Numbered from the stretch's first letter, positions 23,621 to 32,342 are shown. The stretch is 39,567 nucleotides of DNA from Bacillota bacterium (GCA_023431385.1 JAEYWA010000067.1:1-39567), one strand, 5' to 3'. Notes: generated by a model not told the origin, from the sequence alone. Made by a program: numbers and translations.

Positions 23621-24610
23621 CTACTTTATAGCTTTTTTGGCGTAGGTATTGTCAACTACGTTGTCATAGTCGGCCTTCTGTTTCAGCTGACCAGCCTGAT
23701 CCATAACTGTCTGTAGCAGATTGAAGGAGGCTTCCTTCATAATAGGGTCCTTACACCAGGCATCTATATCCTTGTATCTTTTTGCAACTGTCTCTAATAC
23801 GGCCAGATCAGTGTCAGGGAAGGAGGATTTTACTGCTTCGGCGATTTCCTTTGGAGAATGGGTGTCCACCCATTTCTGGCCCTTATAGATGGCATCAGTG
23901 AACTTCTGGAGGGTATCCCTGTTCTTTTCTATGTAGCTCTTTTTTGCAAAATATGCCGTATAAGGGATTTCTCCGCTTTCCTGACCCACGGATGCGAGGA
24001 TATGGCCCTTACCTTCCTTTTCCAGTAATGAGGCTGTAGGCTCAAAAAGTGTAACATAATTTCCTTTACCTCCCGTGAAAGCTCCGGCCATTAATGCAAA
24101 TTGTATACTTGTGTCCACGTCAACGTCCTTGCCTGGTACCAGTCCATTCTTATTAAGCACATATTCAAGGGTCATTTCAGGAACACCGCCCTTACGGCCT
24201 CCAATAATACTCTTATCCTTCAGATCACCCCATTTAAAGCCGGGCTCAGACTCTCTGCCTACAAGGAAGGAACCGTCTCTTTTGGTTAGCTGCGCAAAGA
24301 CGACTGAATAATCCTCCTTGCCTTCGTTATAAACGTAAATACTTGCCTCAGGACCAGCAAAGCCTATATCGCATTGTCCTGACAATACTGCTGTCATTAC
24401 CTTGTCAGCACCCTGGCCATTCTGTAACTCAACTTCAAGTCCAACGTCGCTGAAAAAGCCTTTGTTGATTGCAACATACTGAGGTGCATAGAATACTGAA
24501 TGGGTTACTTCACTTAACACTACTTTGGTCTTTTGCTCATTTTCTCCACATGCACATAAAACAAAGCTTATGCATAGGAGAACCGCCATAACAAGACATA
24601 ATTTTCTCAC
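23621..24610 (-). CDS. ABC transporter substrate-binding lipoprotein, SsuA/TauA/NMT1-like
   Basis: The 329-residue protein has a lipoprotein signal ending LCAC (Cys21) and a periplasmic-binding-protein type 2 body of the nitrate/sulfonate/taurine/thiamine-precursor group. Its typical features are HSVFYAPQYVAINKGFFSDVGLEVELQNGQGADKVMTAVLSGQCDIGFAGPEAS and, later, LKDKSIIGGRKGGVPEM. GGAGGT (complement of 24615-24620) sets the start at GTG 24610. Substrate is not certain: sulfonates fit the sulfur neighbourhood, but no monooxygenase (SsuD/TauD) is present and no TPP riboswitch was seen upstream. Last gene of a three-gene operon, about 100 nt after the permease gene. Confidence 0.82.
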   Translation of the reverse strand: MRKLCLVMAVLLCISFVLCACGENEQKTKVVLSEVTHSVFYAPQYVAINKGFFSDVGLEVELQNGQGADKVMTAVLSGQCDIGFAGPEASIYVYNEGKEDYSVVFAQLTKRDGSFLVGRESEPGFKWGDLKDKSIIGGRKGGVPEMTLEYVLNKNGLVPGKDVDVDTSIQFALMAGAFTGGKGNYVTLFEPTASLLEKEGKGHILASVGQESGEIPYTAYFAKKSYIEKNRDTLQKFTDAIYKGQKWVDTHSPKEIAEAVKSSFPDTDLAVLETVAKRYKDIDAWCKDPIMKEASFNLLQTVMDQAGQLKQKADYDNVVDNTYAKKAIK

Positions 24611-24712
24611 ACTTACCTCCAATCTGTGTGCCGGTGCACGCCGATGATTACTAACGTTAAATATCTAAATGGATATCCTTCCTGATACCCAAAGAATATC
24701 GTTTATTTCATA

Positions 24713-25534
24713 CTATATATGATTCCTTATGAGCAGCTGCTGGAGCAGCACGACGGCTTTATACATTATTCCGGCTGCTATACATAGGATTATGACACTG
24801 GCCATAACCAGGTCGAGCTGAAACACCTGACCACCATAAACGATAAGATACCCCAATCCGGATTTTGACACCAGAAATTCTCCAACTATTACTCCAACCC
24901 AGGAAAGTCCCACATTTATTTTCAGAGAATTTATAATTACCGGCAGGTTTGCAGGAAATACAACCTTGAAAAAGGTCTGAAGCCTTCGTGCTCCAAAGGT
25001 TTTCACAAGCTTGATCTGTTCCTCGTCGGTTGCCATGAATCCGTTAAGTACCTCCAGAATGGACACGATTAAAGAAATTGCAAGAGCTATTACAATAATA
25101 GACGTAGTTCCGGCGCCAAACCAGACTATAAATATTGGACCCAGTGCAATTTTCGGCAAACTGTTCAAAATAACCAGATATGGCTCCAGCACCTTGGACA
25201 GGAAGTCGGACCACCATAGCACAACTGCTATTACTGTGCCCAGCAAGGTTCCGGAAATAAAGCCCACGATAGTTTCAAAGCAGGTTACCCCAATGTGTTG
25301 GAATAACTGCCCCTCATGGTATAGGCGTACTACTGTATCTATAATTCTGGAGGGCTGACTTGTTATAAATGGGTCAATCATTTTTAAGCGTGCCGCAATT
25401 TCCCAAACAGCAACAAATACTATCAAAAGCATTAGTTGTGTTAAAGTTATAAGGAATTTTCTTCGCTTTCTGCTCTTGAGATATTCAATTCTTTCTTTTG
25501 ATGGATTAATTTCAATGTGTTTAGACATGTACAT
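24713..25534 (-). CDS. ABC transporter permease, SsuC/TauC-like
   Basis: The 273-residue permease has an N-terminal cytoplasmic tail and six membrane segments. The EAA coupling loop is VKTFGARRLQTFFKVVFPANLPVIINSLKINVGLSWVGVIVGEFL, very typical of the SsuC/TauC/NrtB group. The start region offers ATG 25534 and ATG 25528; AGGAG is nearer the first. Its start overlaps the end of the ATPase gene by 14 nt, showing translational coupling. Confidence 0.87.
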   Translation of the reverse strand: MYMSKHIEINPSKERIEYLKSRKRRKFLITLTQLMLLIVFVAVWEIAARLKMIDPFITSQPSRIIDTVVRLYHEGQLFQHIGVTCFETIVGFISGTLLGTVIAVVLWWSDFLSKVLEPYLVILNSLPKIALGPIFIVWFGAGTTSIIVIALAISLIVSILEVLNGFMATDEEQIKLVKTFGARRLQTFFKVVFPANLPVIINSLKINVGLSWVGVIVGEFLVSKSGLGYLIVYGGQVFQLDLVMASVIILCIAAGIMYKAVVLLQQLLIRNHI

Positions 25535-26288
25535 CCAGCTCCTTCCATATGGTATTGAAATAATGTCTGAACTCGGGAGCTTCTCTGCTGCAGAAAGGAG
25601 TTCTGACCGGACAGGTCAGTTTGATTTCATGTATGCTTTTTATGGTGGCAGGCCTGTTGGATAAAACAACAACCCTGTCTGCCATACTTATACTTTCAGC
25701 TATATCATGAGTTACCAAAATAGCGGTTTTATTTTCATTTTTTATTATTGAGTAAATATCCTCTGCGACTGCCAGTCTGGTCTGGTAATCCAGAGCAGAA
25801 AATGCTTCATCCAGAAGCAGTATTTCTGGCTTCAGGGCGAGAGTTCTGATAAGTGCAGCTCTCTGTCTCATTCCACCTGATAATTGAGAGGGATACTTAT
25901 TTCTGAAATCATATAAATTGTAGGTTTTTAAAAGTTGATAGACGTATTCAATATTATCAGCTGTTTTTATTTTTCTGATTTCCAGGCCAAGCATTACATT
26001 CTGAAGGATGGTCCTCCATTCGAATAGGTAGTCCTTTTGAAGCATATAGCCTACGTTATCACAGGTACCTGATATTTCGCACCCGTTAATGAGAACGTTG
26101 CCGGCAGAAGGCTTTAACAGACCTGCCACTATGGACAGCAGGGTGGATTTCCCGCAGCCGCTGGGGCCAACAATGCAAATAAACTCACCCTTTAATATCC
26201 CAAGACTAATATTGGTTATGGCAGGTATTTCGCCATTGGGTGACTGGTAGTTCATACCTATATTATTTATTTCAACTATGTAAGACAA
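25521..26288 (-). CDS. ABC transporter ATPase, SsuB/TauB-like
   Basis: The 255-residue ATPase has Walker A GPSGCGKST, Q-loop MLQKDYLFEW, signature LSGGMRQR, Walker B ILLLDEAFSALDYQTR and switch His VTHDIAES. This combination is usual for the nitrate/sulfonate/taurine transporter ATPases. The start is a TTG at 26288 with AGGAG about 10 nt upstream. It is the first gene of the operon that continues with the permease and the binding lipoprotein. An inverted repeat 65-125 nt upstream may be its operator. Confidence 0.87.
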   Translation of the reverse strand: MSYIVEINNIGMNYQSPNGEIPAITNISLGILKGEFICIVGPSGCGKSTLLSIVAGLLKPSAGNVLINGCEISGTCDNVGYMLQKDYLFEWRTILQNVMLGLEIRKIKTADNIEYVYQLLKTYNLYDFRNKYPSQLSGGMRQRAALIRTLALKPEILLLDEAFSALDYQTRLAVAEDIYSIIKNENKTAILVTHDIAESISMADRVVVLSNRPATIKSIHEIKLTCPVRTPFCSREAPEFRHYFNTIWKELDVHV

Positions 26289-26354
26289 GTTTTAACATCT
26301 CCTGCCACGACTTAAGCGCAAATTATTATCTAATACAGTATATAGACCTTGCAG

Positions 26355-26412
26355 GGATTTGGTTAAAAGTATTTGGATTAGTTTTATAACTGAGTGATAC
26401 AAAACCAAATCC
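26355..26412. promoter_or_regulatory. Spaced inverted repeat upstream of the SsuB-like operon
   Basis: GGATTTGGTT (26355-26364) and AACCAAATCC (26403-26412) are perfect 10-bp complements 38 nt apart. A third partial copy, ATTTGGATT (26371-26379), lies between. The layout suggests a repressor or looped operator controlling the transporter operon, whose first gene starts at 26288 on the minus strand. Confidence 0.45.
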
Positions 26413-26438
26413 TGTGATAGCATTTGATAGTAAGTATA

Positions 26439-26469
26439 AAAAATCCGGGAGTGAATCTCCCGGATTTTT
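26439..26469 (-). terminator. Strong bidirectional terminator after the deacetylase gene
   Basis: AAATCCGGGAG (26441-26451) pairs perfectly with CTCCCGGATTT (26457-26467) around a 5-nt loop, with an A run on the left and a T run on the right. It works as a terminator in both directions and lies 20 nt after the deacetylase stop on the minus strand. Confidence 0.9.
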
Positions 26470-26489
26470 AGCGTATAGTAATTTATATA

Positions 26490-27386
26490 TTATGGACATA
26501 TTTTCTTAAAAAACTTTTCGGCAGGTATACCATGGGGTCTGTTATACCGCTTTAGTCCATAAAGGGGATCTTTTTTTTCTTTGTTTATCAGATTTACACC
26601 TTCTAAACATGTAAGAGTAGCTTTAAACCCCATTTCTTTAAGTATTTCATTGGATTCCTTGCTTATTGCACCATATGGATAGGTAAAAGTATTTGGTGTA
26701 ATACCGCAAGTAGTGGTCAACTTGTTTTGAAGCTTCATAACATCGGAAACAAGCATATTCCGATAACTTTCCAGAGATTCACCCTTCCGCCGTTTTGCCC
26801 CGTTTCTTTTACTGATGTGATGAAGGTCATATGAATGGTTCTGAATTTCAAAATAACCCGAATCACTCATGGCTTTTATCTGATCCCAGGATACATGTGC
26901 ATAGGCTGGATCGCTTGTGGGATAAGGTTCTTTTGAAAAAGCCTCTGTATATGATCCGATAACTGAAACTACTGCCTTCATATTATACTTTTTCAATACA
27001 GGTTGACCATATATATAATTATTTAAATTTCCGTCATCAAAGGTAATTACTACAGGCTTAAGAGGGATATCACCGTTGTTGTATACATAATTAATAAGAT
27101 CTGTCATTGTGATAGAATTATATTTATGTTCGTTCAAGTACCTGATATCCTCCTCAAATTCCTCCGGAGTAATCACATATTTACCCAAATGTGAATTCTT
27201 TAAAATACTGTGGTACATAATAATTGGAACCGCAATGCCATCTTCCGTTATCTGACCTCCCTGCACTTCTGCATAAGTATTTGCTGCACTGGAGGATATT
27301 ATAACTGAGCAAATAATAAAAATAAATAAGGAAGTAAATACAAGCAAAATATACTTTAAAAAGTTTCTACTGGATAAAAGCTTCAT
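26490..27386 (-). CDS. Polysaccharide deacetylase (NodB/CE4 family), membrane-anchored
   Basis: The 298-residue protein has an N-terminal membrane helix (about residues 11-33) and an extracellular NodB domain. Motif 1 is VVITFDDG, whose second Asp binds the metal, motif 2 is IQNHSYDLHH with the two His ligands, and motif 3 is TFTYPYGA. VPIIMYHSI is the usual first strand. Such enzymes remove acetyl groups from peptidoglycan or other surface polysaccharides. GAGGTG (complement of 27394-27399) favours ATG 27386 over the ATG at 27401. It is 18 nt downstream of an M23 peptidase gene, so the pair probably acts together on the cell wall. Confidence 0.88.
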   Translation of the reverse strand: MKLLSSRNFLKYILLVFTSLFIFIICSVIISSSAANTYAEVQGGQITEDGIAVPIIMYHSILKNSHLGKYVITPEEFEEDIRYLNEHKYNSITMTDLINYVYNNGDIPLKPVVITFDDGNLNNYIYGQPVLKKYNMKAVVSVIGSYTEAFSKEPYPTSDPAYAHVSWDQIKAMSDSGYFEIQNHSYDLHHISKRNGAKRRKGESLESYRNMLVSDVMKLQNKLTTTCGITPNTFTYPYGAISKESNEILKEMGFKATLTCLEGVNLINKEKKDPLYGLKRYNRPHGIPAEKFFKKICP

Positions 27387-27404
27387 TAGATAACACCTCA
27401 ATTG

Positions 27405-28478
27405 TTAAAAGTCATAGCCATTGTGTGATTCCATAATGTCATATTCTCTGTAATAGTCACGAGTTTCCTCATCCTTAACCACAGCGGACCTGTTTTTCTG
27501 CAATAGGTTTACAATTTCGTACACATTAATCCAAAGCTCATTAACACATTCCTTTTGTGACTCGTCAAAAATGATCTGCATACCAAAATGTAGGTGTGGG
27601 GTAGTGATATTATTTACATTTTCCCTTGTGCTGTAACCGGTCATACCCAGATAACCTATAACATCCCCGGCCTTTACAATTTTCCCCTCGTACATGTCGG
27701 AGTGGAAGGGTCTGTCCTTTCTCAGATGGGCATAATAATAGTATCTCTTCTGATCAAAGCTTCTGATTCCAATTCTCCAACCACCGTACATGTTCCAGCC
27801 CATTACTTCAACAATTCCTGACTCAACCGACATAATAGGCGTTCCAATTGAGCCCATGAGATCGTTTCCAAGGTGTTTTCTGGCATATCCGAAAGTACGG
27901 CCGTTACCGAAATCATCATAATGGCTGAAGCTATAACCCCTGGCAATTGGTGAAAATACCTTCAGACCATACTTCTTTTCCCACTTCATTCCTCCGTCGC
28001 TATCGGAATCTTTAACCTGAATTTCATATTCACCGACAAAATTGCCGAGAATTGCATTATAAGCTTCATAATAGTAATTGTAATATTTCATTTTTTCTGT
28101 CAATTGCTCCATAGTCTGACCTTTATTGAGCTTTGATACAAGCTCATCCATATCCTTGGATTTATATTTTTGAAAATCTCCTCCGTATTTAGTTGCCAGA
28201 TAAGCCAACAGTTCCACCCAATTCAATTTTATGTCTTTGCCGTAGGATTTTACGTCAAGAGTAAGGGCTTTTTCCATGGCAGAATAACATGCATTGAACT
28301 CAACCCATTTTATAAACTTTTTCTGTTCTTTTGAGTCAGTGGAATCAGAGGTTACTAAAAATGTCCGATTGCTATCGTTATTTATGACAAAGGTTGATGC
28401 TGTAAGCAATACAAGTATCAATACAAAGGTAATTATTATTTTATATATTCTTTTTCCGGAGTAAAAAATATTATGCAA
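27405..28478 (-). CDS. M23 family peptidase (LytM-like), membrane-anchored
   Basis: The 357-residue protein begins with a membrane helix (about residues 10-30), then a helical region of about 140 residues with no recognised domain, then a LytM/M23 zinc peptidase domain (about residues 195-310). The metal ligands are in RKHLGNDLMG (H-x3-D) and HLHFG, with YYYYAHL supplying the catalytic His. M23 enzymes cut peptidoglycan cross-bridges; inactive members such as SpoIIQ are scaffolds, but the full motif here predicts activity. The start is TTG 28478 with AAGGTGG upstream. First gene of the operon with the deacetylase. Confidence 0.87.
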   Translation of the reverse strand: MHNIFYSGKRIYKIIITFVLILVLLTASTFVINNDSNRTFLVTSDSTDSKEQKKFIKWVEFNACYSAMEKALTLDVKSYGKDIKLNWVELLAYLATKYGGDFQKYKSKDMDELVSKLNKGQTMEQLTEKMKYYNYYYEAYNAILGNFVGEYEIQVKDSDSDGGMKWEKKYGLKVFSPIARGYSFSHYDDFGNGRTFGYARKHLGNDLMGSIGTPIMSVESGIVEVMGWNMYGGWRIGIRSFDQKRYYYYAHLRKDRPFHSDMYEGKIVKAGDVIGYLGMTGYSTRENVNNITTPHLHFGMQIIFDESQKECVNELWINVYEIVNLLQKNRSAVVKDEETRDYYREYDIMESHNGYDF

Positions 28479-28893
28479 TTGAGGGCCACCTTCCCACTGT
28501 GAAATAATATGAAATCAAAACTACTATTAAATTTATGCTGTTTAGTCAAAACATATCCTTGTAACGACAAAAAATCTTCTGTAATTTTTTTCAATAAATT
28601 AATGATTTACTTTAATAAAGTTATGAAGTAAAATACCATATGTAAGTAATTATATAGGCAATTATGTAAATTAATTAAGCAGTTAGAGAGAAAAATGCCA
28701 TAAAGAATTATGGCGAGAATTAAAAAACTTTTATGTCTTACTTATAAACAGCTAAGGCAACTTGTGAAGGGATGGATTAGCTTGAAAGACTTCGCTGACG
28801 CTCGTCTTCCAAACTAACCAATGAATTTATGGCCGTGCGATATATTCAAAATATTTTCAAATACTATCAAATATTCTGAAAGCGCACATGGCC
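28479..28893 (+). other. Divergent spacer with promoter and structured 5' leader of the amino-acid transporter operon
   Basis: A candidate promoter TTTACT (28606-28611)/TAAAAT (28629-28634) with a 17-nt spacer points to the binding-protein gene. Its transcript would carry a leader of about 345 nt. Before the conserved module the leader has three stems: GCCATAA/TTATGGC (28697-28703, 28708-28714), a 46-nt imperfect hairpin (28772-28817, inner stem AAAGAC/GTCTTC type), and TGGCC-GTGCG with CGCAC-AT-GGCCA (28832-28893), which closes directly onto the conserved module. No coding sequence was found. Confidence 0.5.
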
Positions 28894-28985
28894 AATTAAC
28901 CTCCTTTATTCGCACCATTGCGGATATTGGAGTAGATAAATTTCAATACATTTAGTGGCCACAATGGTGGCTCATGGAGGTCAAT
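28894..28985 (+). promoter_or_regulatory. Conserved structured leader, copy B (before the amino-acid binding-protein gene)
   Basis: Same layout as the element at 18182-18271. Segment ACCTCC (28899-28904) is able to pair with the Shine-Dalgarno GGAGGT (28976-28981). Hairpin TTCGC/GCGGA (28909-28913 with 28920-28924) has a 6-nt loop, as in copy A. Hairpin GCCAC/GTGGC (28958-28962 with 28967-28971) comes next. Several pairs differ from copy A but still pair. The first 15 and last 20 bases are identical in both copies. Confidence 0.7.
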
Positions 28986-29879
28986 ATGAAAAAGAGGTCT
29001 TTAATTAAGGTTTTAACATGTGTAATGGCAGCAGCATTTACTTTTGCGGGCTGTGGAGCAGACAAGGTAGCTTCAACCACACCATCTAATGAAGCTGTAG
29101 CTGCAGAAAGTACGGCGGCTGTTTCAACTGCCGCAGAATCAACTGCTGCAGCAGATTTATCATGGGAAAAGGTAAAGGAAAAGGGAGAATTTGTTCTTGG
29201 CTTGGATGAGAGTTTTCCTCCAATGGGCTTCAGAGATGAAAACAACAATATTGTAGGATACGATGTTGACCTGGCTCAGGAAGTAGCTAATAGACTTGGT
29301 GTTAAATTAAAACTTCAGCCTATAAACTGGGATACCAAGGAACAGGAACTCAACACGGGAAACATAGACTGTATCTGGAATGGTTTCACTATAACTAAAG
29401 AAAGAAAAGAAAACATACTTTTTTCTGACCCATATATGAATAACCAACAGGTCCTGGTGGTTTTGGCTGATTCAAAATTCAATACTCTTGCTGACCTAAA
29501 GGGTAAGTCTGTCGCATTGCAGGCTACTTCAAGTGCTTTTAATGCATTGAACAGCAAAGCTGATTTTAAGGCTTCACTTAAGGAAGTTGTGGAATTAAAG
29601 GATAATAACCTATGTCTTATGGATTTAAAGACAGGTAATGTTGATGCGGTTGCAATGGATGAGATAGTAGCAAGATACTATATTTCTATGAAGAGCGAAA
29701 AGTACAGAGTACTTGACGAGGGACTTTCAGGTGAGGAATACGGTATTGGTTTCAGAAAGGCTGATGTTCAGCTTACGACCAAGGTTAATGATACTTTAAA
29801 GGAAATGGCCAAGGATGGTAAAATAGCTGAAATATCAAACAAATGGTTCAGTAAGGATATATCCATTATTGGAAAATAA
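28986..29879 (+). CDS. Polar amino-acid ABC transporter binding lipoprotein (family 3), possibly for cystine
   Basis: The 297-residue protein has a lipoprotein signal ending FAGC (Cys23), an Ala/Thr/Ser-rich linker (about residues 30-55) and a family-3 solute-binding body. Its motifs are FVLGLDESFPPMGFRDENNNIVGYDVDLAQEVANRLG, DCIWNGFTITKERKENILFSDPY, LKGKSVALQATSSA and GIGFRKADVQL. These bind polar amino acids; cystine or a related sulfur compound is suggested by the leader shared with the trans-sulfuration gene. GGAGGT at 28976-28981 selects ATG 28986 over the in-frame ATG at 28974. A terminator-like hairpin separates it from the permease gene. Confidence 0.85.
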   Translation: MKKRSLIKVLTCVMAAAFTFAGCGADKVASTTPSNEAVAAESTAAVSTAAESTAAADLSWEKVKEKGEFVLGLDESFPPMGFRDENNNIVGYDVDLAQEVANRLGVKLKLQPINWDTKEQELNTGNIDCIWNGFTITKERKENILFSDPYMNNQQVLVVLADSKFNTLADLKGKSVALQATSSAFNALNSKADFKASLKEVVELKDNNLCLMDLKTGNVDAVAMDEIVARYYISMKSEKYRVLDEGLSGEEYGIGFRKADVQLTTKVNDTLKEMAKDGKIAEISNKWFSKDISIIGK

Positions 29880-29957
29880 ATTATTATAAATATGTTATTT
29901 TGGAAAATAAACATAAAAATAGAAAAATTTAAGCGAGTTAGACTTAATATTTAGCTG

Positions 29958-29986
29958 AGGCTGATATCGAAAGGTATCAGCCTTTT
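29958..29986 (+). terminator. Terminator/attenuator between binding-protein and permease genes
   Basis: AGGCTGATA (29958-29966) pairs with TATCAGCCT (29975-29983), followed by T residues. Lying inside the operon, it probably lowers read-through so that more binding protein than permease is made. Confidence 0.75.
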
Positions 29987-30104
29987 GATAACTATGCTAG
30001 CTTAGGGATAAAAGTGTTGTTCAAAGAATTATTTTGTAGATTAAAATAATAAAATTATATATAATTATGTTTACATTTACTGTATCTATGAGAGGAGATT
30101 ACTC

Positions 30105-30737
30105 GTGAAGCTTTTATTGTTATTGTCAGAGGGAATGATTGTAACCGTCCAATTATTCATACTTACGCTACTCTTTGCCCTTCCTTTGGGTCTGGTTATT
30201 TCTTTTGGCAGAAGATCAAAAAACTTTATTATAAATGGATTGACAGGTATATATATTTCAATTATGAGAGGGACACCTCTCATGCTTCAACTCGTTGCAG
30301 TATATTTCGGGCCCTATTATCTCTTTGGTGGCAAAATAGACAGATTTGCTGCTGCCATAATTGCTTTTACCTTAAACTACGCAGCCTATTTTGCGGAAAT
30401 ATACAGAGGCGGAATAGAATCAATACCGAAGGGTCAATATGAAGCCGGAGAAGTTTTGGGCTTTACAAAATCTCAGGTATTTTTTAAGATTATACTTCCC
30501 CAGGCTATAAAGAGGATACTTCCGGCCATAAGCAATGAAGTGATTACACTGGTTAAGGATACTGCATTGGCAACAATCATTGGAGTTTCTGAAATGTTCA
30601 GGGCTGCTAACAATGAGATGAGCAGAATTGCCGCTTTTCGGCCGATGCTTGTTGCGGGTGTATTCTACTATATAGCGAACCTTATGGTAGCCAAGGCATT
30701 TAGCTTTGCAGAGAAAAAGCTGAACTACTATAAATAA
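30105..30737 (+). CDS. Polar amino-acid ABC transporter permease (TcyB/HisM-like)
   Basis: The 210-residue permease has four to five membrane segments and the hallmark amino-acid permease motifs: YISIMRGTPLMLQL near residue 48, NYAAYFAEIYRGGIESIPKGQYEAGEVLGFTKSQVFFKIILPQA (coupling loop), and LVKDTALATIIGVSEM. The start is GTG 30105 with AGAGGAG well placed. It works as a dimer with the ATPase encoded 40 nt downstream. Confidence 0.9.
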   Translation: MKLLLLLSEGMIVTVQLFILTLLFALPLGLVISFGRRSKNFIINGLTGIYISIMRGTPLMLQLVAVYFGPYYLFGGKIDRFAAAIIAFTLNYAAYFAEIYRGGIESIPKGQYEAGEVLGFTKSQVFFKIILPQAIKRILPAISNEVITLVKDTALATIIGVSEMFRAANNEMSRIAAFRPMLVAGVFYYIANLMVAKAFSFAEKKLNYYK

Positions 30738-30777
30738 CTGAGTTTACATAATGATGTGAAAGGATGATTGAAGACTG

Positions 30778-31536
30778 ATGAAGATGATAGAAGCTTCAAA
30801 TATATACAAGAGTTTTGGGGGGAATTCGGTTTTAAGAGGTATTTCATTTGAGGTTAAGAAAGGAGAGGTTGTTGTTGTAATAGGACCCTCCGGCTCGGGA
30901 AAAAGTACGCTATTGAGATGTATCAATCTCCTTGAAAAGATTGACGGAGGAAGAATAATGGTAGAGGATGAGGTAATGGTCACTACCAACATCCATGGAA
31001 GAGCGGAATATGTGGATAAGAAGAAACTAAGGAATATTAGGCTTAAAATAGGTTTGGTTTTTCAGAATTACAATCTGTTTCCTCATTTTAATGTTCTAAG
31101 AAATATTATGGAGGCTCCTGTAAGTGTTGCCGGTATCAGTAAACAGGAAGCTCAGCAGACCGCCAGACAGCTTCTGGAGAAGATGGGACTGGAGGACAAG
31201 GCTGATGCCTACCCCTGCGAATTGTCAGGGGGACAAAGCCAGAGAGTTGCCATCGCAAGAGCCCTTGCATTAAAGCCGGATGTGCTCTTTTTCGACGAAC
31301 CAACCTCCGCCCTTGATCCTGAGCTTACCCTTGAAGTAATGAAGGTTATCAGAAAGCTTGCAGAAGAACACATGACAATGGTGGTTGTTACCCATGAAAT
31401 GGCATTTGCCAGGGAAGTGGCAGACAGAGTAATTTTCATGGATAACGGTGTAATAGTAGAAGAGGGTTCTCCAGAGGAGCTTTTCAACAACCCCAAAAAT
31501 GAGAGAACTAAATTGTTTATTAAGGGATTTAATTAA
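30778..31536 (+). CDS. Polar amino-acid ABC transporter ATPase (TcyC/GlnQ-like)
   Basis: The 252-residue ATPase has Walker A GPSGSGKST, Q-loop VFQNYNLFPH, signature LSGGQSQR, Walker B VLFFDEPTSALDP and switch His VTHEMAFA, typical of the glutamine/cystine/arginine type. An extra stretch after the first strands (VMVTTNIHGRAEYVDKKKLRNIR) matches this subfamily. Its stop overlaps the stop of the convergent EFR1 gene by 8 nt, with no terminator visible between. Confidence 0.9.
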   Translation: MKMIEASNIYKSFGGNSVLRGISFEVKKGEVVVVIGPSGSGKSTLLRCINLLEKIDGGRIMVEDEVMVTTNIHGRAEYVDKKKLRNIRLKIGLVFQNYNLFPHFNVLRNIMEAPVSVAGISKQEAQQTARQLLEKMGLEDKADAYPCELSGGQSQRVAIARALALKPDVLFFDEPTSALDPELTLEVMKVIRKLAEEHMTMVVVTHEMAFAREVADRVIFMDNGVIVEEGSPEELFNNPKNERTKLFIKGFN

Positions 31537-32311
31537 ACATTTCATTTAATTCTACACAGGGATGCTGAAATCTTGCTTTTCCCTGACTGTGCTTTCCCAA
31601 CTCAATTGCCTCTTGAGGACACCAGTGCAGGCACGCCATACAATGCTGACAGTTGTTTCCCCATAGTGGCTTTCGGTCTGTGGACATAGTTATATTACCA
31701 GATGGGCATACTTTTGAACAGGTATTGCAGCTGGTGCAATTGTCTGTGCAATAGAATAACTTTGGATTTAACATTTTATTTGCAGCTAAGGTCATAAACA
31801 GGTTGGCAAGGTGACTCTTCACACTGTTGTCACCCTGTGGTGCATTTGGCAACTTGTTGTTTATGGTGGCTGCAATATCGACTATTATAGATCTTGAAGC
31901 TTCAAGACGTTGCAGGTTAACTTTTCTTGAGGTAAGATAACCATCTACTACACTTATGCCAGGCATATCAATTTTGTAACCGGCAGATAGCCTAAACCCT
32001 TTTTTGGACAATAGCTTATCTACTACAAAAAGTGCATGCCCCGGAACTGCGTTACAGGCTGCAACAGCAAAAATGTACGGATTACCTTTTATTTGTACTG
32101 TTTCTATAAATTCTTTTACCATTCCCGGTATTGAATGGAAATAGACGGGAAATACAAATCCTATGACATTCGCTTCAATTTCATGGCCTACGCTATACTT
32201 ATAGTCAGCAATCTTAAAAAGCTCTGTTTCTTCGTTCAGAAGGCATTTTAGTTCTTTTGCCAACCATAAAGAGTTTCCTGCGCCTGAAAAATAGTAAATC
32301 TTTGTTTTCAT
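31529..32311 (-). CDS. EFR1-type flavodoxin/ferredoxin fusion protein
   Basis: The 260-residue protein joins a flavodoxin-like domain (residues 1 to ~165; IYYFSGAGNSLWLAKEL is the FMN phosphate loop, VIGFVFPVYFHSIPGMVKEFI follows) to a ferredoxin domain. The latter has two cluster motifs, CTSCNTCSKVCPSG and CQHCMACLHWCPQEAIE. Such EFR1-family proteins carry electrons between FMN and two [4Fe-4S] clusters in anaerobes; partners are unknown. GGAGGTGG (complement of 32317-32324) sets the start at 32311 instead of an upstream in-frame ATG. A MerR-type promoter lies just upstream, and the MerR gene is next. Confidence 0.88.
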   Translation of the reverse strand: MKTKIYYFSGAGNSLWLAKELKCLLNEETELFKIADYKYSVGHEIEANVIGFVFPVYFHSIPGMVKEFIETVQIKGNPYIFAVAACNAVPGHALFVVDKLLSKKGFRLSAGYKIDMPGISVVDGYLTSRKVNLQRLEASRSIIVDIAATINNKLPNAPQGDNSVKSHLANLFMTLAANKMLNPKLFYCTDNCTSCNTCSKVCPSGNITMSTDRKPLWGNNCQHCMACLHWCPQEAIELGKHSQGKARFQHPCVELNEMFN

Positions 32312-32342
32312 TAATACCACCTCCATAATTTGCTTACTTAAC

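Noticed and set aside
28894..28985. T-box, S-box (SAM-I) or SMK riboswitch for the shared leader
   Set aside because: The T-box TGGNACC core and the conserved SAM-I and SMK core sequences were not found; only the idea of SD sequestration is shared with SMK.
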